Below, piece by piece: positions 52,488 through 64,000 of a DNA stretch of 64,000 bases. The notes beneath the pieces were generated by a model. That model was not told where the DNA came from and did no database searches. It was given only the letters and a program-made list of their open reading frames with translations. Position numbers and translations under genes: made by a program. The stretch covers positions 620,001 through 684,000 of the forward strand of contig JAUCEF010000011.1 in the NCBI GenBank assembly GCA_033558025.1, read 5' to 3'. The DNA comes from Phytophthora sp. 'mugwort' (Eukaryota; Oomycota; Peronosporomycetes; Peronosporales; Peronosporaceae). How positions within the stretch are numbered: position 1 is the stretch's first letter; each line of letters starts with the position of its first letter.

Positions 52488-55400
52488 CTATGAGATTGAT
52501 AGATTTCTTCTCGTTCCTCCTACTGCTGCTGACTTGGGGCGTGGCTTGACTCTTGGCGGGGGTTCACGTCGACCCGTCAAGAACTGTGTATTGCTATCAC
52601 CTGAGCAGGTCACAAGCTCTTCCACTTGCGTTGTGTGCGTCACTGTTCGGCCATCGACCTCCTCAGTCTCGGGACCTTCTGAGAGCCTTGTCTCCACTCG
52701 ATTCGAGGCTGCATTTCGTGCTGTTCGACTGGATTTGGCTTCTAGCTCTTCGTACCGTCGAAGTCTCCGCTCCAACTCCTTGTTTGTCTTACGATACGTG
52801 TTGAGTTCCGTCACGAGCGAGGCATTTTGATAAGACAATGCTGCTGCAAGTTGGTGCTTCTCTCGGTTCCCAGCTTCCACTTGACGACGCAGCGAGTGTT
52901 TATTCTGCAGCAAAAAGCGGTTTTGACGGTGCAACTCGGCATTCACCTCGTCGGCCGAGTCGCCACGAGCTTGAAGAGCGTCCCGTTGCCGAGTTATCCG
53001 CTTGTGCAGACGACCAATCTCCGTCACGAGCGTACTCTTCTCGTGCACGGCGCTGCGTCTTACGAGCTCACCGAGTTCTTCTTCTAGCACCACAATCGAG
53101 TGTCGTACTCGTTCCAAGCGCTTGAGCGTCGTCTCGAGATCCTGCTCGTGCTTTCTCGCTAGTGACGACGTCTTGACCCGTAGTCGGTCACTGATGTTTG
53201 CTTGTACTACAACCTCTTGATTAGCTTCATGAAGTTGACTGAGATGCTCCTGCATGTGGGCCAGCTCACGGTCTTTAGGCACTAAATGTTTCTGTAGAAG
53301 TTCCAGCTGCGAACGGTGCACGCCATCTAACCGCTGCAAGTTGTCGAACATCCGTCGCTGTTCAGCCAGTTGAGCGGCATTTTCCTCTTTCTCGCGTGTC
53401 AGTCTCTTGGTTAGAGCTCTCTCGTCTGCGAGCTTCTCGCGTAGTATCTCTAGGTCATGCAAGCGTGTGTCATAGTCACACGACAGCTGCTGGAGCTCGC
53501 CGTCCTTGTCATTAAGAGCTCCAAGCAGCATTTTCACTTGTTGATTCCGAGCGGCTGCCTTCCCGTTCTGTTCTGCGAGTTGCGTGGCTCCTTTTTGCTT
53601 CTCGGCATCAATCGTACGGGCCAGAACCCCCATGTGCACAAGCTGGTCCTGGTCTTGCTGTCGGAGCACTTCTTGAAGCTTCCGCTGTGTCAATTCGAGC
53701 TCTTCAGCCACTTTCTTGTGCGTCGCAGTGTACTGCATCTTGGCTTCCTGAAGCTTCGTCCTTCCTTCAAGTTCCAACTGCAGTGCGTGCTCTTGAGCTC
53801 GCTTCTGCTCCTCTTCTAGATCAAGTTTGGTAGCGTGTAGCTGCTCTCGAAGTGAGTCGCACTCGCGTTGCAGCTTGTCCAGCGTCACTAAGTAATGATC
53901 CTGTGCGGCACGGGCATCCTCGGATAATACACGCAGTTTGCTCTCACGTTCGTCAATGGCGCCGTCAAATCTACCATGCAATTCTGCACGTAGAGTCTTT
54001 TGCTGCTCTTCGGCTGTCCTCGCATACGCCGCTAGTTCACCTTGTAGTGTCTTCTCAAACGTCATTCGTTCTTCACTCACCTGTCTGTTCAGCCTTTCAT
54101 TCTCCTTCTTGAATTGCTGCAACTCGCCGTCCAGATCCAGCACATTGAGTCGACTGAGTTCCACCTTGTTGCGGTCGTACACTGCCAGTTCTTCAGGCTG
54201 ACAACTACTTGTAAAGGCCGTACTGGACACATCATGGAGGTTCTGTTCGTCTCGGATGGCCGTGGTGATGGCGGACGTGCTCTCGCCGTCTCCTGAACGC
54301 TCTCGACAGAGTTTACAGGCGAGAACGACGCCATTCTTCCCATTCGAGAGTAATAAGCGAGACCGGGCAGCGTAGAATAATCCCACGACTGGCGCTGTGT
54401 GTAAGTCGACACGCTTAATAGCTCGTGAAAGGAGGATCGTCGAGTGACTCTCACCACTTCGAGGCCCACGTTTCCAACTGAAAATCACCACCGAACCGTG
54501 TGCTGTACCAGTAAAGAGCAGATTCAGATACGTGTTGCCCGTGCTCGCGCTTAAACCCGGCCCTGTCTCGAGTGAAGTGATCTGAAATGGCAAACGTTCG
54601 CCTCTATTCTCTCCGCCATTGGAGCTACGCAGAGCATCAAATGCTAACTCGCCATTGATCCATGCGCGTACGATACTGGAAGTGCCACCAGCTCGAACAA
54701 GCTGCTTTTCCGCTACAAACACGACGTACTCGTGGCTTTCGTGGCCCACGTAGCTGCTCGTAAAGGCTCCAATGACATTGTCTGGTGCAAGTGCCTGCGT
54801 GATGCTGTGTGTTCCAATTAGGTCCTCGACGTCTCCACCCGTTTGCCATCGCAACTGGCAGTGACGGATTTCTCCCGTCGCATCCACAGCGAAGAAGCTG
54901 CTGTCGTGGACGGCCCAGTGAAATCCTTCGACAGTGTCGCGAAAGTCCCGGAAGACGCCGACGAGCTGCGGTTCGCGCTGCACGCGGGACAATGCACGAT
55001 AGACAAACACGGCTTTGTTGGTAGCGTGGACAGCTGCAAAGAGGCCACCACTGGGACTGTATTGAGCAAGAGAGAGCTGTTTCTGCAGCATTTCGAAGCC
55101 AAGACGCAGCGAGTCTTGTAGCAGAAAGAAAATCTGAAGCTTGGACGGGAACGTCACGAGCAATTCGGACCCGGTAGGGTGAATATCTACGCTCAGTGGC
55201 GTCTGTTGCTCGAGCGGGTGCGCGATGAAACACTCGTGGCAATCCGTTTGATTCCACACGTGAATCGCAGCGTCTCCGTCTGGTAAACGACAAGCCGCCG
55301 CGACACAAGGCCGTCTGGACGCTGCACTCAGTCGCTCCATTTGCTGCGACAATGGCGTGGACGACAACAAGCTGAGCGAGATGGTCTCATCATCGCCGCG

Positions 55401-56556
55401 AAGTAAACACAAGTTACTGAGGTCGTACGCTCCGTAGCCTCGTTCCGTACAGCAAAGCAGCATGACCGCAGCAGGATCCGTTGTGACGCTGACGATCCGC
55501 TCCCTTTTGGACAGCACAAAGGAGTTAGTTTCCTCTACAGATGAACGACACGATACGAACAGCAACGTACGTGCTTGGAACTCGCATACGACGCTGAAGA
55601 TACAGCTCCTTCTCGTTCACTTTATGCAGTTTCGACGTCACCCGTACGACCGAGACGAGACCGTGAGTGCCACCTACGACGACACCTTCGCCAGTAGTCA
55701 GTGGACTCATGCACACTAAACGGCCCACGCCATTATGAACTGCACGAAGTGTTTGAACCAGCTCAGCGTTCACTATAAACTGCACGTCTCCGTCTTCAAG
55801 CAATCCGACCAGCACATCAGACGGTAGCCACGCGTGGTCGGCGTACTTCACGACATTCTTGACTTTCGTCTCGTCGCCAGACTTGAAACTCGCCAGCGGC
55901 TTGAGCGTGTACTCACAAAGCGTCCAGATACGCAAGAGATTGCCTCCACTCGTGGACAATTGAGCCATATCAATGACGTTAAAGCGGACGCGAGATACTC
56001 GACAGTGCACGTCCGAGAGAGCGACTTGACGGCCTCGTCCCCAATCCCAGACACTGAGACTCCAGCTCGCGTTGGCCGCTTGAGCGCTCACTAACTTCCC
56101 GTCGGGTGACAAGGCCGTCCCAACAAATCGCTCCGTCCAAGTGACAGTCAAAGTCTTGAGTAATACAAGGCGTCGTTCACTTGGACGTTTCCCCGTACTC
56201 GGATCACTTCGATCCGTTCGTGTCGTGACGCCGTACAGAGCGATGGAAGCCGGTGCGTCCGGGTTCCCTTCGTTGGCTTTCACTGCTGCTCGACAGACGG
56301 AAAGATGCTGACGTTTGCTACACAAGGCCATGGCTGTGATCTGTCCAAGAGAGACGACAGACGGTTGGTCCTGTCCCGGCACGAAGCTCAATTCTTGGGT
56401 CTGAGTATTCTGTAACACGACGTATTTACCGATGGCCAGCACGAGTTCCTGTCGACTTAGAGGCAGAATCACATCACGGAACGACGTGTCCAGACCATTG
56501 CCATTCACAGGTATCAACGTCGGGGGCGGAGGAGACTCAGAAAGGTCTTCACGCAT
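52488..56556 (-). CDS. CFAP57: CFAP57-like WD-repeat and coiled-coil flagellar protein
   Basis: In Chlamydomonas FAP57 helps place inner-arm dyneins. Two exons on the minus strand: 56556-55590 and 55534-52488, separated by a 55-bp intron (GTATGC...CTGTAG) that joins the frames as YLQRQETNSFVLSKRE; total about 1,337 residues. The first ~720 residues form WD40-type beta-propellers (LSVWDWGRGRQV, IHVWNQTDCHECF, VVIFSWKRG); the rest, from about ELQQFKKENERLNRQ, is an almost continuous coiled coil, ending in a Pro/Arg-rich tail. This architecture and length fit CFAP57; the symbol rests on architecture rather than a search. Confidence 0.8.
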
Positions 56557-56649
56557 AGTTAAGAGTCGACGTACGAGGAGCGAGTACTAGTCTTCCATGC
56601 GTTGTTGACCTCCCTATTAATACGTCGTCTGTCCCCGGACAAACTCGAA
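56557..56649. promoter_or_regulatory. Bidirectional promoter between CFAP57 and the coiled-coil gene
   Basis: Only 93 bases separate the two divergent ATGs, so both genes must be initiated from this stretch or from within the opposite 5' UTR. No specific motif identified. Confidence 0.4.
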
Positions 56650-57692
56650 ATGGCGAGCTCCAGGATGGTGACGTCTTCACTGTATTTGCCGATCCGATCA
56701 CGGCTCGACGAGCTTAAACGGCAGTGCAGGAGCTCTGTGGAACTTCCGATAATGGTCACATGAAGAGACCGTCTCAGTCGGGATTGCAGCCTTTGCACGG
56801 CTTGTTTTCGAGTGTGCAGTTCTGGAAAGAGCGTTCACTGCTTCGCACACTGGAGTCGTTGGATCAAGCGAGCGTCTCATCCATTGACAGCCACGTGGAG
56901 GCGATAGAAGACCATGAGAAAGCTGCGACAGATTGTCTTAAACATGACGCGCGTATTTCTCGCTCGTACCTGGCACGATATGAACCTCCATTTCGAGAGC
57001 TTTGCACAAGACTTCGTAGGTCTCATAGACGAGTTAGTTACGTCCAGACTGGATCAACAGCAGATAGTGCATGAGAATGTTCTACAAGGCTGGAAAGAGG
57101 ACATCCAACAAATGGCTACAACTTGTCACGACTTAACAAGTGCCAAGACATCTCTAGAAGAGCGTCTCCACGTGCTCGAACTCGCTCCAGACACTGCAGG
57201 AGACGTCACTTTGTGCAAAAAATGCGTGCTCGAGTACGGCACCTGATGATTCGACAGCACGAGCTTTCTATGGAGCTGGAACGTGCTGCAGAAGAGTGTG
57301 TGAATCATCGACGAGAGCTCGAGAAGACCAAGATACTACTAACAGACTAGCAAAGGACCTTGACCTTGACGCGAGCCATGCACGATAAAGAGGCCAGACA
57401 ACTGGCGGCATTAATCCACCTTAATCAAGCTCAAATTGTCGAGATTCTAGACGCGTCTCGAGCCAACGCACGACATCATCAATCTCTTGAGATATTTGAC
57501 CCGCTTTCGGGGTGTTTAATTGTCCACGTGACCCCCATTTCAACGCCACAAAAAACCGCCAGGTTCCCCCATCAACTCCCACGACGTGGAAGCTCATCAG
57601 GTCTAACAATGTCATTAACTAGACGACCCAAGTCTGCTATGACTCGAGGACAACAAACAATTAGAGCTCCTAGGGTCAAACCTACCGACTAA
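56650..57692 (+). CDS. Coiled-coil protein, exon structure unresolved
   Basis: A likely start at 56650 (MASSRMVTSSLYLPIRSRLD) opens a frame that closes at 56764. Coding character resumes in the same frame at about 56914-57246 (FESFAQDFVGLIDELVTSRL, KTSLEERLHVLELA), then in another frame at about 57249-57350 (HELSMELERAAEECVNHRRE) and 57351-57692 (LAALIHLNQAQIVEILDASR, Arg/Pro-rich tail). An in-frame TAG at 57348 may be the end of a 51-bp intron, since TACTAAC and AG precede CAAAGG. The other joins could be introns or frameshifts. No domain beyond coiled coil. Convergent with the ankyrin gene, 19 bases apart. Confidence 0.5.
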
Positions 57693-57711
57693 AATGCCTT
57701 TAAAATTCCAG

Positions 57712-59367
57712 TTAAACCATGGGCAAGAAGGCCCCCAGTTTGTCCACTTGTCCGCTGGTTGGTTCTTCCTCTATCTGTGGGTAACTTGCGGTCTTTTGCC
57801 TCATTTCGCACAAGAAATCCGCGTGTCTGCGCAGCTCCATACACGACGTTGCTGGTCGTAAAGCTCCTGCTTCGTCCGTTTGAGGCAGCGGTAACGCGTA
57901 CTTGCGGTACAAACTGAAGTCGAGCGTTCCTTCTGAGCCAGATACCGAGTCAACCAGCAATGGAGCCGTCGAAATCGGTCGAGCGAGTGTCGTGGCCGCG
58001 ACTCGCGCTTGTCGAGCTCGTTCACGCTTGAGATGGAGCCATTTGTCGCTCCGAGATGACGCAAAGGCGCGAATTGTCGACACAAACTCGTCCTGGAACA
58101 CCTCGGCGTCCACCACAGGAGCTCGAAAGCCGTGTGCTCGATACTGATTCTCTACTTTCTGCTGCTGTTGACCACGACCACGGCGTTTCTTGTGCTCTTG
58201 GCGACTCACTCGGTCTCGATACTCCCGAGCAGCGAGTGAAAACATTTTCTTGGGTGTCGCTCTCGCTACTTGGAGAAGCTCTTGAACATCTTCAGCTGTT
58301 CGTGCTTTTGTGATCTCAACTGTGTTTGGTCGGTGACGACCTTGAAGCAGTTTGTCTTCACAACATGAAGCTTGAGCTTGAGTTGCGTGCTTTCGGTTGC
58401 GTTTTTCTCGCTTCATGTCGAAAATATGCTCGGCCAAGTCGGTCTTGAGCGTCATGAGTTCGTCTTCAGCAGCTCCAAGTCGCTCCGTCGTCACGAGAAG
58501 CTCCGCTAACGTCGCAAGTTGCGCTCGGTGGCGTTGATCTCGCTCAGCGAACGCGAAATTCCGCTGTGAGTCGGAAATGGCCGCCGCGATTTCAGCACGC
58601 TGCCAATTGTGCGTCGCCTCTTCTTGCTGCCTTACACTGACCTGCATCTGTACCAAGACGTCGTCTCGATGAGCTTTCATTGCTGTCAGATCTTCCCGGA
58701 TCCCGGTACTCGCTCTCTGGGCATCCCCCAACGCCACTCGAGACTCTTTCAACTGGTCCAGAAGATTTGCTTTGTCGTGTTGAAGCTGCTGCGCTGCATC
58801 TGTTTGAATGACGAGCTGACGTCGAATTCGCTCCAGTGACGCTCTTGTGAGTGCATGACCGCTCTTTTCCTCATCTAGTTGTGTCTGTACAGACTGCAAT
58901 TCCTGTGTCATTGTCTCGAGTCGACGGCGTTTGTCAGTGTTCTGCATCTCGAGGTGTTGGGCTTGTAGACTGAGGTCTTGGAGCTCAACTTGAAGTGAAC
59001 CGAGTTTGTCTTCCCACACGCTGCTGCCTCCTCGTAGTCGAATGACTTCAGCAACTGCTGAATGACCCCAATGGGTGGCCAAGTCAAGTGCTGTACACCC
59101 CGCAGCGTTCTTTGTCTTGAGACTCGCACCTGCTGCTAAGAGCAATTTGGTCAACTCCATTCGTCCCCAGAAACACGCAAGATGCAGCAGCGTTTGGCCG
59201 CCAGCATCCAAGTGATCAACGTCGACGCCTGGCACGGCGAGCAATTCCGTCATACGAATACGGTCATTGTCGAAAATGGCGTCGCGAATGAACTCGTAAT
59301 GGGTCTCGGAGACTGCAGGCATCGCTTCATGTGGTCTCAGTCCATCAAGTGGAACGCTTGAAGCCAT
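57712..59367 (-). CDS. Ankyrin-repeat and coiled-coil protein
   Basis: 551 codons, single exon, from ATG 59367 (MASSVPLDGLRPHEAM). Residues about 25-115 form three ankyrin repeats (GGQTLLHLACFWGRMELTKL, AAGCTALDLATHWGHSAVAE). About 125-350 is coiled coil with many Gln and Glu. A Lys/Arg-rich patch (HKKRRGRGQQQQK) follows, and then a tail without recognised domain. The partner is unknown. Its neighbours suggest a structural or flagellar role, but nothing in the protein shows this. Divergent from the tubby-like gene with 83 bases between start codons. Confidence 0.8.
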   Translation of the reverse strand: MASSVPLDGLRPHEAMPAVSETHYEFIRDAIFDNDRIRMTELLAVPGVDVDHLDAGGQTLLHLACFWGRMELTKLLLAAGASLKTKNAAGCTALDLATHWGHSAVAEVIRLRGGSSVWEDKLGSLQVELQDLSLQAQHLEMQNTDKRRRLETMTQELQSVQTQLDEEKSGHALTRASLERIRRQLVIQTDAAQQLQHDKANLLDQLKESRVALGDAQRASTGIREDLTAMKAHRDDVLVQMQVSVRQQEEATHNWQRAEIAAAISDSQRNFAFAERDQRHRAQLATLAELLVTTERLGAAEDELMTLKTDLAEHIFDMKREKRNRKHATQAQASCCEDKLLQGRHRPNTVEITKARTAEDVQELLQVARATPKKMFSLAAREYRDRVSRQEHKKRRGRGQQQQKVENQYRAHGFRAPVVDAEVFQDEFVSTIRAFASSRSDKWLHLKRERARQARVAATTLARPISTAPLLVDSVSGSEGTLDFSLYRKYALPLPQTDEAGALRPATSCMELRRHADFLCEMRQKTASYPQIEEEPTSGQVDKLGAFLPMV

Positions 59368-59450
59368 CAAGAGAGGCCTATTTCAGCCCAGACTAGGACG
59401 TTATTCTCCGTTTCGCTCAGAACTTGAGAGCTTGACGAGGACGCTCCATT

Positions 59451-60959
59451 ATGATGGAAGAGAGCGCCATGGGCGACTTTGCCAACCGGTAAGACATGAC
59501 TATGATACAACTACAAGTTGCTTGACTAGTGGTGACTGACTTTCTGATGCAGACTCCAGCACGAATTTGAGGACCGAGACTCGAATGACAGCGACAGCGA
59601 CGAATGCCAAGACTGGTTTGTCAATGATTCGCCTCAGAAGGAGAGAATTGCGCCTCCGATAGATGGAGAATTATCTCTTAAGTGTGACGGTACGAGGGTC
59701 GCATCGATTCCTCCTGCTTCAGGAGCTACAAGGACGACTCGTTCTATGAGCAATCCAGCCCCACCAGTCGATACTAAAGCAGTCATCGATGAGGTTTGTA
59801 TAGTGAATTGAAAAGACAAAAATACAATGGACTGACGTATTTCCAACGGACAGGAACACGGCACATGCACGTTTAGTGGTCCGATGGCGTTCTTGCACCA
59901 CATGCCACCGACGTTCTCGATTCTTGTCATGGAGCTAGTAACTGGAATTGAGGTAGAGCTTAAGCCAAGCCAGACATGACAACACAGATACTAACAAGTT
60001 GTCCTGATGTGGCAGGTTCCTCGTTACGGGACAAAGTTTTTCCGGATCTACATCCCCCAAGTGGACAACAGTCAGACGGACTTTTGTCTCTTTGCACGGA
60101 AACGACTCAATAAGAACAAATATCGATTCAGGTACTGAAGTGTAGTAAAAATTGATGATATTGGTAGATTGCTTATCGACTCATTATCATTTTATTTCGT
60201 AGTTTGGACGAGAGTTTTACAACTAGCTGGACGGACTCGTACTATGGAGGTAAAATGCTCATGACGGCGTCAGCAGACACGAAGCTTTTCCGACTCGTGG
60301 CCACGAAATCGGCGGGTCGAGTGCATTTTGACATTAAGCAAGAGACGAGAAAACAGGAACTGAGTGTCCGTTTGAACTCATCGGTACGGGATTGTCACTA
60401 ATTATGTGGTATCGATTGTAATCTGAATGAACCTTTGGCACATGACGATGTAGGCCACTCGATTCAACTTTTTCCGAGCAAGAGCAACGTCTGTGGATAG
60501 TAAAAACGACATCTATCGCTCAAACATTCAGGTGACTTTTATTAAGGGTTTCTCCTGGTGATAACTAGATGTTGTACTAATATGTTGTATGTTTTATCAT
60601 AGAAATTCATTAACCCTTTGGCGGACGTCCGATGCTCAAAAACCAACTATACGTTGTTTAAGATGGAGAAAGAGGGGGTGAGTGGACTATTTCCAGCGTT
60701 AAAATGCTCCGCGTCATTCTTTAACCTTGTTGTGATTTATGGTCTATGAACAGGAAGTCGGCATGCAGAAGTACATCATCTCCTACGTGCGGCCATTTTC
60801 ACTTTTCCTTAGGTAAGCAAATGGCTACATTTTTTATCTCTCCTTAATAATGGAGTTAAAAGACAGGGAAAAAGCTAAATTGTGATGATGTGTGTGTTGT
60901 ATTGTACTTGGATTAGCTGCTGTATCGCTGTGGGCGTCGAAGCCCATCTTCTGGAGTAA
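59451..60959 (+). CDS. Tubby-like-fold protein (nine exons)
   Basis: Exons inferred from GT-AG sites with preserved frame: 59451-59488, 59553-59793, 59854-59952, 60016-60131, 60203-60383, 60454-60531, 60603-60677, 60754-60812, 60917-60959; about 309 residues. The N-terminus is acidic and Ser/Asp-rich. From residue ~95 the protein is beta-rich: FSILVMELVTGIEVPRYGTK, KNKYRFSLDESF, YYGGKMLMTASADTKLFRLV, then FINPLADV, YIISYVRPFSLFLSCCIAVG and an end at HLLE. The alternation and final YxxPxxxFxxCIA element recall the tubby C-terminal domain, which binds phosphoinositides and works in ciliary trafficking. Similarity is remote; assignment tentative. Confidence 0.6.
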
Positions 60960-61052
60960 ATACGGACCAACCGCCTGCAATAAATACAGAAACATTCATG
61001 TAAAAAAAACACATTTTTTCAAGAATCGCTGCGTCTTAACGGCCCTCACGTC

Positions 61053-63993
61053 CTAACGAGACAAGACTGCAGGACGGTTCTTAAGTGACTGGCTCACTGA
61101 CATCATCATCTCGATCCCACGCAGATCGCGGACGGTATCTTTCACGTGGGGATCGGCCTGACACAACTTTGCTAATAGAATGGCTACATTCTTGCGAGCT
61201 ATTCCATCCGGTACTTGTTGCAGAGCGTTCACGAGAACAGCGAGGTTTTCTTTCGTCCGAAATGCCTGAGTATCTATCGAATCAATGTCAGACTGCATAG
61301 CGATCAACACCTTGACGATATTCCCTACTAATCGCTCGCAAGCAGTTGGCTCGCCGGAAGGCCGACGGTAGGCGTCTTGGCCACTTGCTAGAGCAATCAC
61401 TTGAAGCAGCAAAGGCACGGCATTTCTCTCACGTAAGAAAGCTCGAACGTTCGCGAGGTGCGCGCACCAGCCCAAATGGCACCAGATTTGGGCACAAAGT
61501 TGCCAAAGTTCGTCCGGAATTGCGGACGTTTTGCCACGAAAGCCCGAGTTGGCGTATTCACACACAGTGTAGAGCTTTGTGAGCAAGTTGACGCTAGTAA
61601 GACGACCACATAGTTCTTCATTCGCCACGTGCTCACTGCGACAAGCAGAATGGAGACGACAGAGAAGACTCGCGGTACGAGACAAAATGACGATCGAGTC
61701 GGCGAAACTCGACGGATTCACTTCTGTGAGAATTCTCTCGATGGTTTCGACAGCTCCGAATTCCACGAGATCGTGACTTCGCACTTGTGAAGCTTCAGCG
61801 AACGAGAGATTTAGCAACACGCCAAGAGCTCGTTTAGAAGACACGTCGTCGTTTGAAGTTGCTGGCTTCGGTTGGTCTCCGTCGCGTGCAATTTGAAGCA
61901 AGACCCGCACGAGTTTGCGGCGAGTTGCTTCGCAGTTGTTGCTCTCGACAGTCTTGTGGAGCGCTTTGTCTGTGGATAAATTGGACATGAAACCCAGTAC
62001 GTTGCGCAACAAGTCCGTCGACTTGGCCTCGTATTGTGTCTCGAGCGCTTGAGCGACGGCTGCAAGACTGGCGACGCCACGCCCACTAAATGCCAGAATA
62101 CCAGCGCGATCGCTGCTCAGAGTGAAGCAAATGCTCGATGCAGCTAGAGCCACTGCGGCTTTCAAGGTGCTGTCGTCACTTGGTTCATTTGTATCGTCAG
62201 TGCCAAGACACAAAGCGACAACGAGTGAAGAAAGCACCTCATTCGATGAGATCATCGCGTTTCGCCAGCTTTTCGAGTCCATTACCTGCTCCAGATAGCG
62301 AACAAGGCTTGCGAGAACGATTCCGGGCGTGTTATTGGTCGTGGAAGCAGCCGACTTGCTGAGGGCTCCAAATGAGGCCAAAACCCGATTCCGGAAAGCC
62401 ACATTACGAAACATTACAACTTGGTTACGCGGAGTGTTGGCCACTGCAGCTGTCGCGCAGTTGATCATGACGTTTAGGATCATTTCTTCCGTCTGGTGGC
62501 GTGACGTGTCGACTTCATCTCGCTCTTCTAGCGACGTTAACGCGATCAAAATGCGCTCACAAAGTTTATCCATCTCGCCACAAATCCTGAAGTTGGCGCG
62601 GACATATTCGTTCTTTTCCATGAATGGCAGGATGAGGTCATAGGCTACCCAAGCGTCTTGCACACGACGTTGTTGTCCTTCCACACTTAAACTATCGGCT
62701 GTTGTTTGGCCGTTCATCTTGTTGTAGAGCGCGCGCGAGAAGCGCAACTCGTCAATAGATGACGGATCAAGAGAAATGGTACGAGGACTGTCGACTTTCG
62801 CTGTGCTTAAAGCTGTATCCAGCTCGCTGCTGGTGATGGAGTCTTCGTAATCTCCAACGATAATAGAATGCTGTTCTGCGATGTCGGGGTTCTCTCCGTC
62901 TAGCGTGAAGGCCTTTTGCATCTCATCAGCAGCTTCTTTGAACTTCTTCTGACGATGCCAAGCTGTAGCACGACGAGAAAGCGCCTTCACGCACTTCTCA
63001 TCGACGTACAATGTACGGGTACAGAACTCCACGCACTCGTCCAGCTCATCAAGTCGCAGATAACACTGTGAAATATTGGCCAGCACTGCCACATTGAAGG
63101 GCGAGGCCGTCAAAGCTTCCATGTAGCTCTTGATGGCGTCCTCATAGAGCTTTTTCTTGTAGAAACAGTTGCCCTTTTGTTTCAAACCTGACACAAAACA
63201 CAAGAGCGTCATCAATTGAGTTGAAGCCATGTTTCCAAGCTGGCAAAACTCACGTTCAGCCACGCGGGTCTTTTCTTCCTGCGAACGCTGCCGCTCCTCC
63301 ATGTCTTGCTTGAATTGGGTGCAAAACTCGGGGTTATTGCTCTCAAACTCGCGGTTGCGCAGCTTTTCCAGTTCAGCCTCACGCTCCGCCTTCTCCTGCA
63401 TCGAGACGGGGTCTTCGGGTTCCCACTGGTTCCACAACGAGTAATCGTTGACATCGCGTGTCTTGTAGGCCGCGAGGATGCGATTAGCCCACCGTTCGCT
63501 CTTACTCTTACTCTTCTTGTCCTTGTCCTCTTGTCCCTCCTCTTCGATGTCTCGCATTGAGTAACGTAACTCGGCTCTGTGCCACCAGTTGTCTTGTTCC
63601 TCCTTCTTCTCTTTGAGCTTGCGCTGCTCCTCCCGCTTGCGTCGCTCCTCATCTCGCTTGACGCGCTGCTGGCGTTCTAGTTCCTCCTGCTCCGGCGTCT
63701 TGTACCCCGGAATCTGCAGCGATCAGAACACTGTCAGCATACGATTGTCGGTCTCCACCCATGTAGCCGCTTAAAGCCCTTACGTCACACGTAAGTGGAT
63801 CAAACGTGCCGTTCTTGATGTCCTCCATGGCCTTGGCGATCTGCATCCAACGTCGGTGAGACGAGACCTCTTACCACGCAGTCGTAGAGACAAAACAAAC
63901 GCGTACCAGGTCCATGCGGCTGGCAAAGTCCTCCACCTCCTGCTGCGAGATACCCGAGCGGTGCTCCATGTCCAGCGCCTTGATTGGATCCAT
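61053..63993 (-). CDS. TPR and armadillo-repeat protein, SPAG1/TTC12-like dynein-assembly candidate
   Basis: Minus-strand exons inferred: 63993-63907, 63840-63784, 63713-63254, 63187-61053, with introns of 66, 70 and 66 bp; about 912 residues. The start at 63993 (MDPIKALDMEHRSG) is close to the window edge, so the protein could begin further out. Order: helix EVEDFASRMDL, charged coiled coil with EEQRKLKEKKE, a DYSLWNQWEPEDPVSM segment recalling the DYxxWDKFD box of SPAG1/RPAP3, three TPRs (KGNCFYKKKLYEDAIKSYME; VLANISQCYLRLDELDECVE; VKALSRRATAWHRQKKFKEA), then about 550 residues of helical ARM-like repeats (VALAASSICFTLS, GVLLNLSFAEAS). TPR plus ARM is the TTC12 layout. Convergent with the tubby-like gene. 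Confidence 0.75.
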
Positions 63994-64000
63994 CTTTGTC

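Noticed and set aside
1..64000. CRISPR arrays, tRNA or rRNA genes
   Set aside because: None seen: no regularly spaced repeats, no cloverleaf or rRNA-like sequence recognised by eye.

Overview
The window is nuclear DNA of an oomycete, most likely a zoospore-forming member of the Peronosporales such as Phytophthora or a relative (inference). Evidence: host genes have short GT-AG introns of about 50-115 bp, gene spacing of about 100 bp, and a Crinkler (CRN) effector relic with the family's HVLV motif. Several host genes are flagellar (axonemal dynein heavy chain, PACRG, CFAP57), which argues against downy mildews that have lost zoospores.

Layout. 1-10227 is the 3' three quarters of an axonemal dynein heavy chain. 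About 10.6-46.3 kb is a repeat-rich block with hardly an intact gene. In order it holds: a lone Polinton-type integrase relic with a chromodomain; a LINE-like coding relic; a broken PIF/Harbinger element with transposase and SANT/Myb-like genes tail to tail; a 126-bp foldback; a second small Polinton relic; a decayed CRN gene with a perfect palindrome at its HVLV junction; a complete but dead forward Gypsy element (133/152-bp LTRs, 5-bp target duplication CGCGC); and a reverse-strand Gypsy whose integrase is split by a 15,052-bp Polinton/Maverick. About 47.1-64 kb is a compact gene island in alternating orientation: TPR co-chaperone-like protein, DUF726-type hydrolase, F-box/LRR protein, PACRG, CFAP57, a coiled-coil gene, an ankyrin/coiled-coil protein, a tubby-like protein, and a TPR/ARM protein resembling the dynein-assembly factors SPAG1 and TTC12.

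The main discovery is the Polinton at 27437-42488. It has about 208-bp terminal inverted repeats beginning AGTAG, and an exact 6-bp duplication (CATAAC) of the Gypsy integrase gene it entered. It carries recognisable protein-primed DNA polymerase B, chromodomain integrase, adenovirus-type protease, FtsK/A32-type packaging ATPase, double-jelly-roll major capsid and penton-type minor capsid genes, so it is the genome of a virus-like transposon. It also carries a reverse-strand repetitive fibre-like gene and several small zinc-motif genes. Most core genes have stops and frameshifts, and polymerase motif C has lost both catalytic aspartates, so this copy is dead. Two further Polinton fragments (10.6-11.6 kb and 17.5-17.7 kb) show repeated invasion of the locus.

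Splice sites, frame joins and protein matches were read by eye without database searches. Boundaries in decayed genes are approximate.
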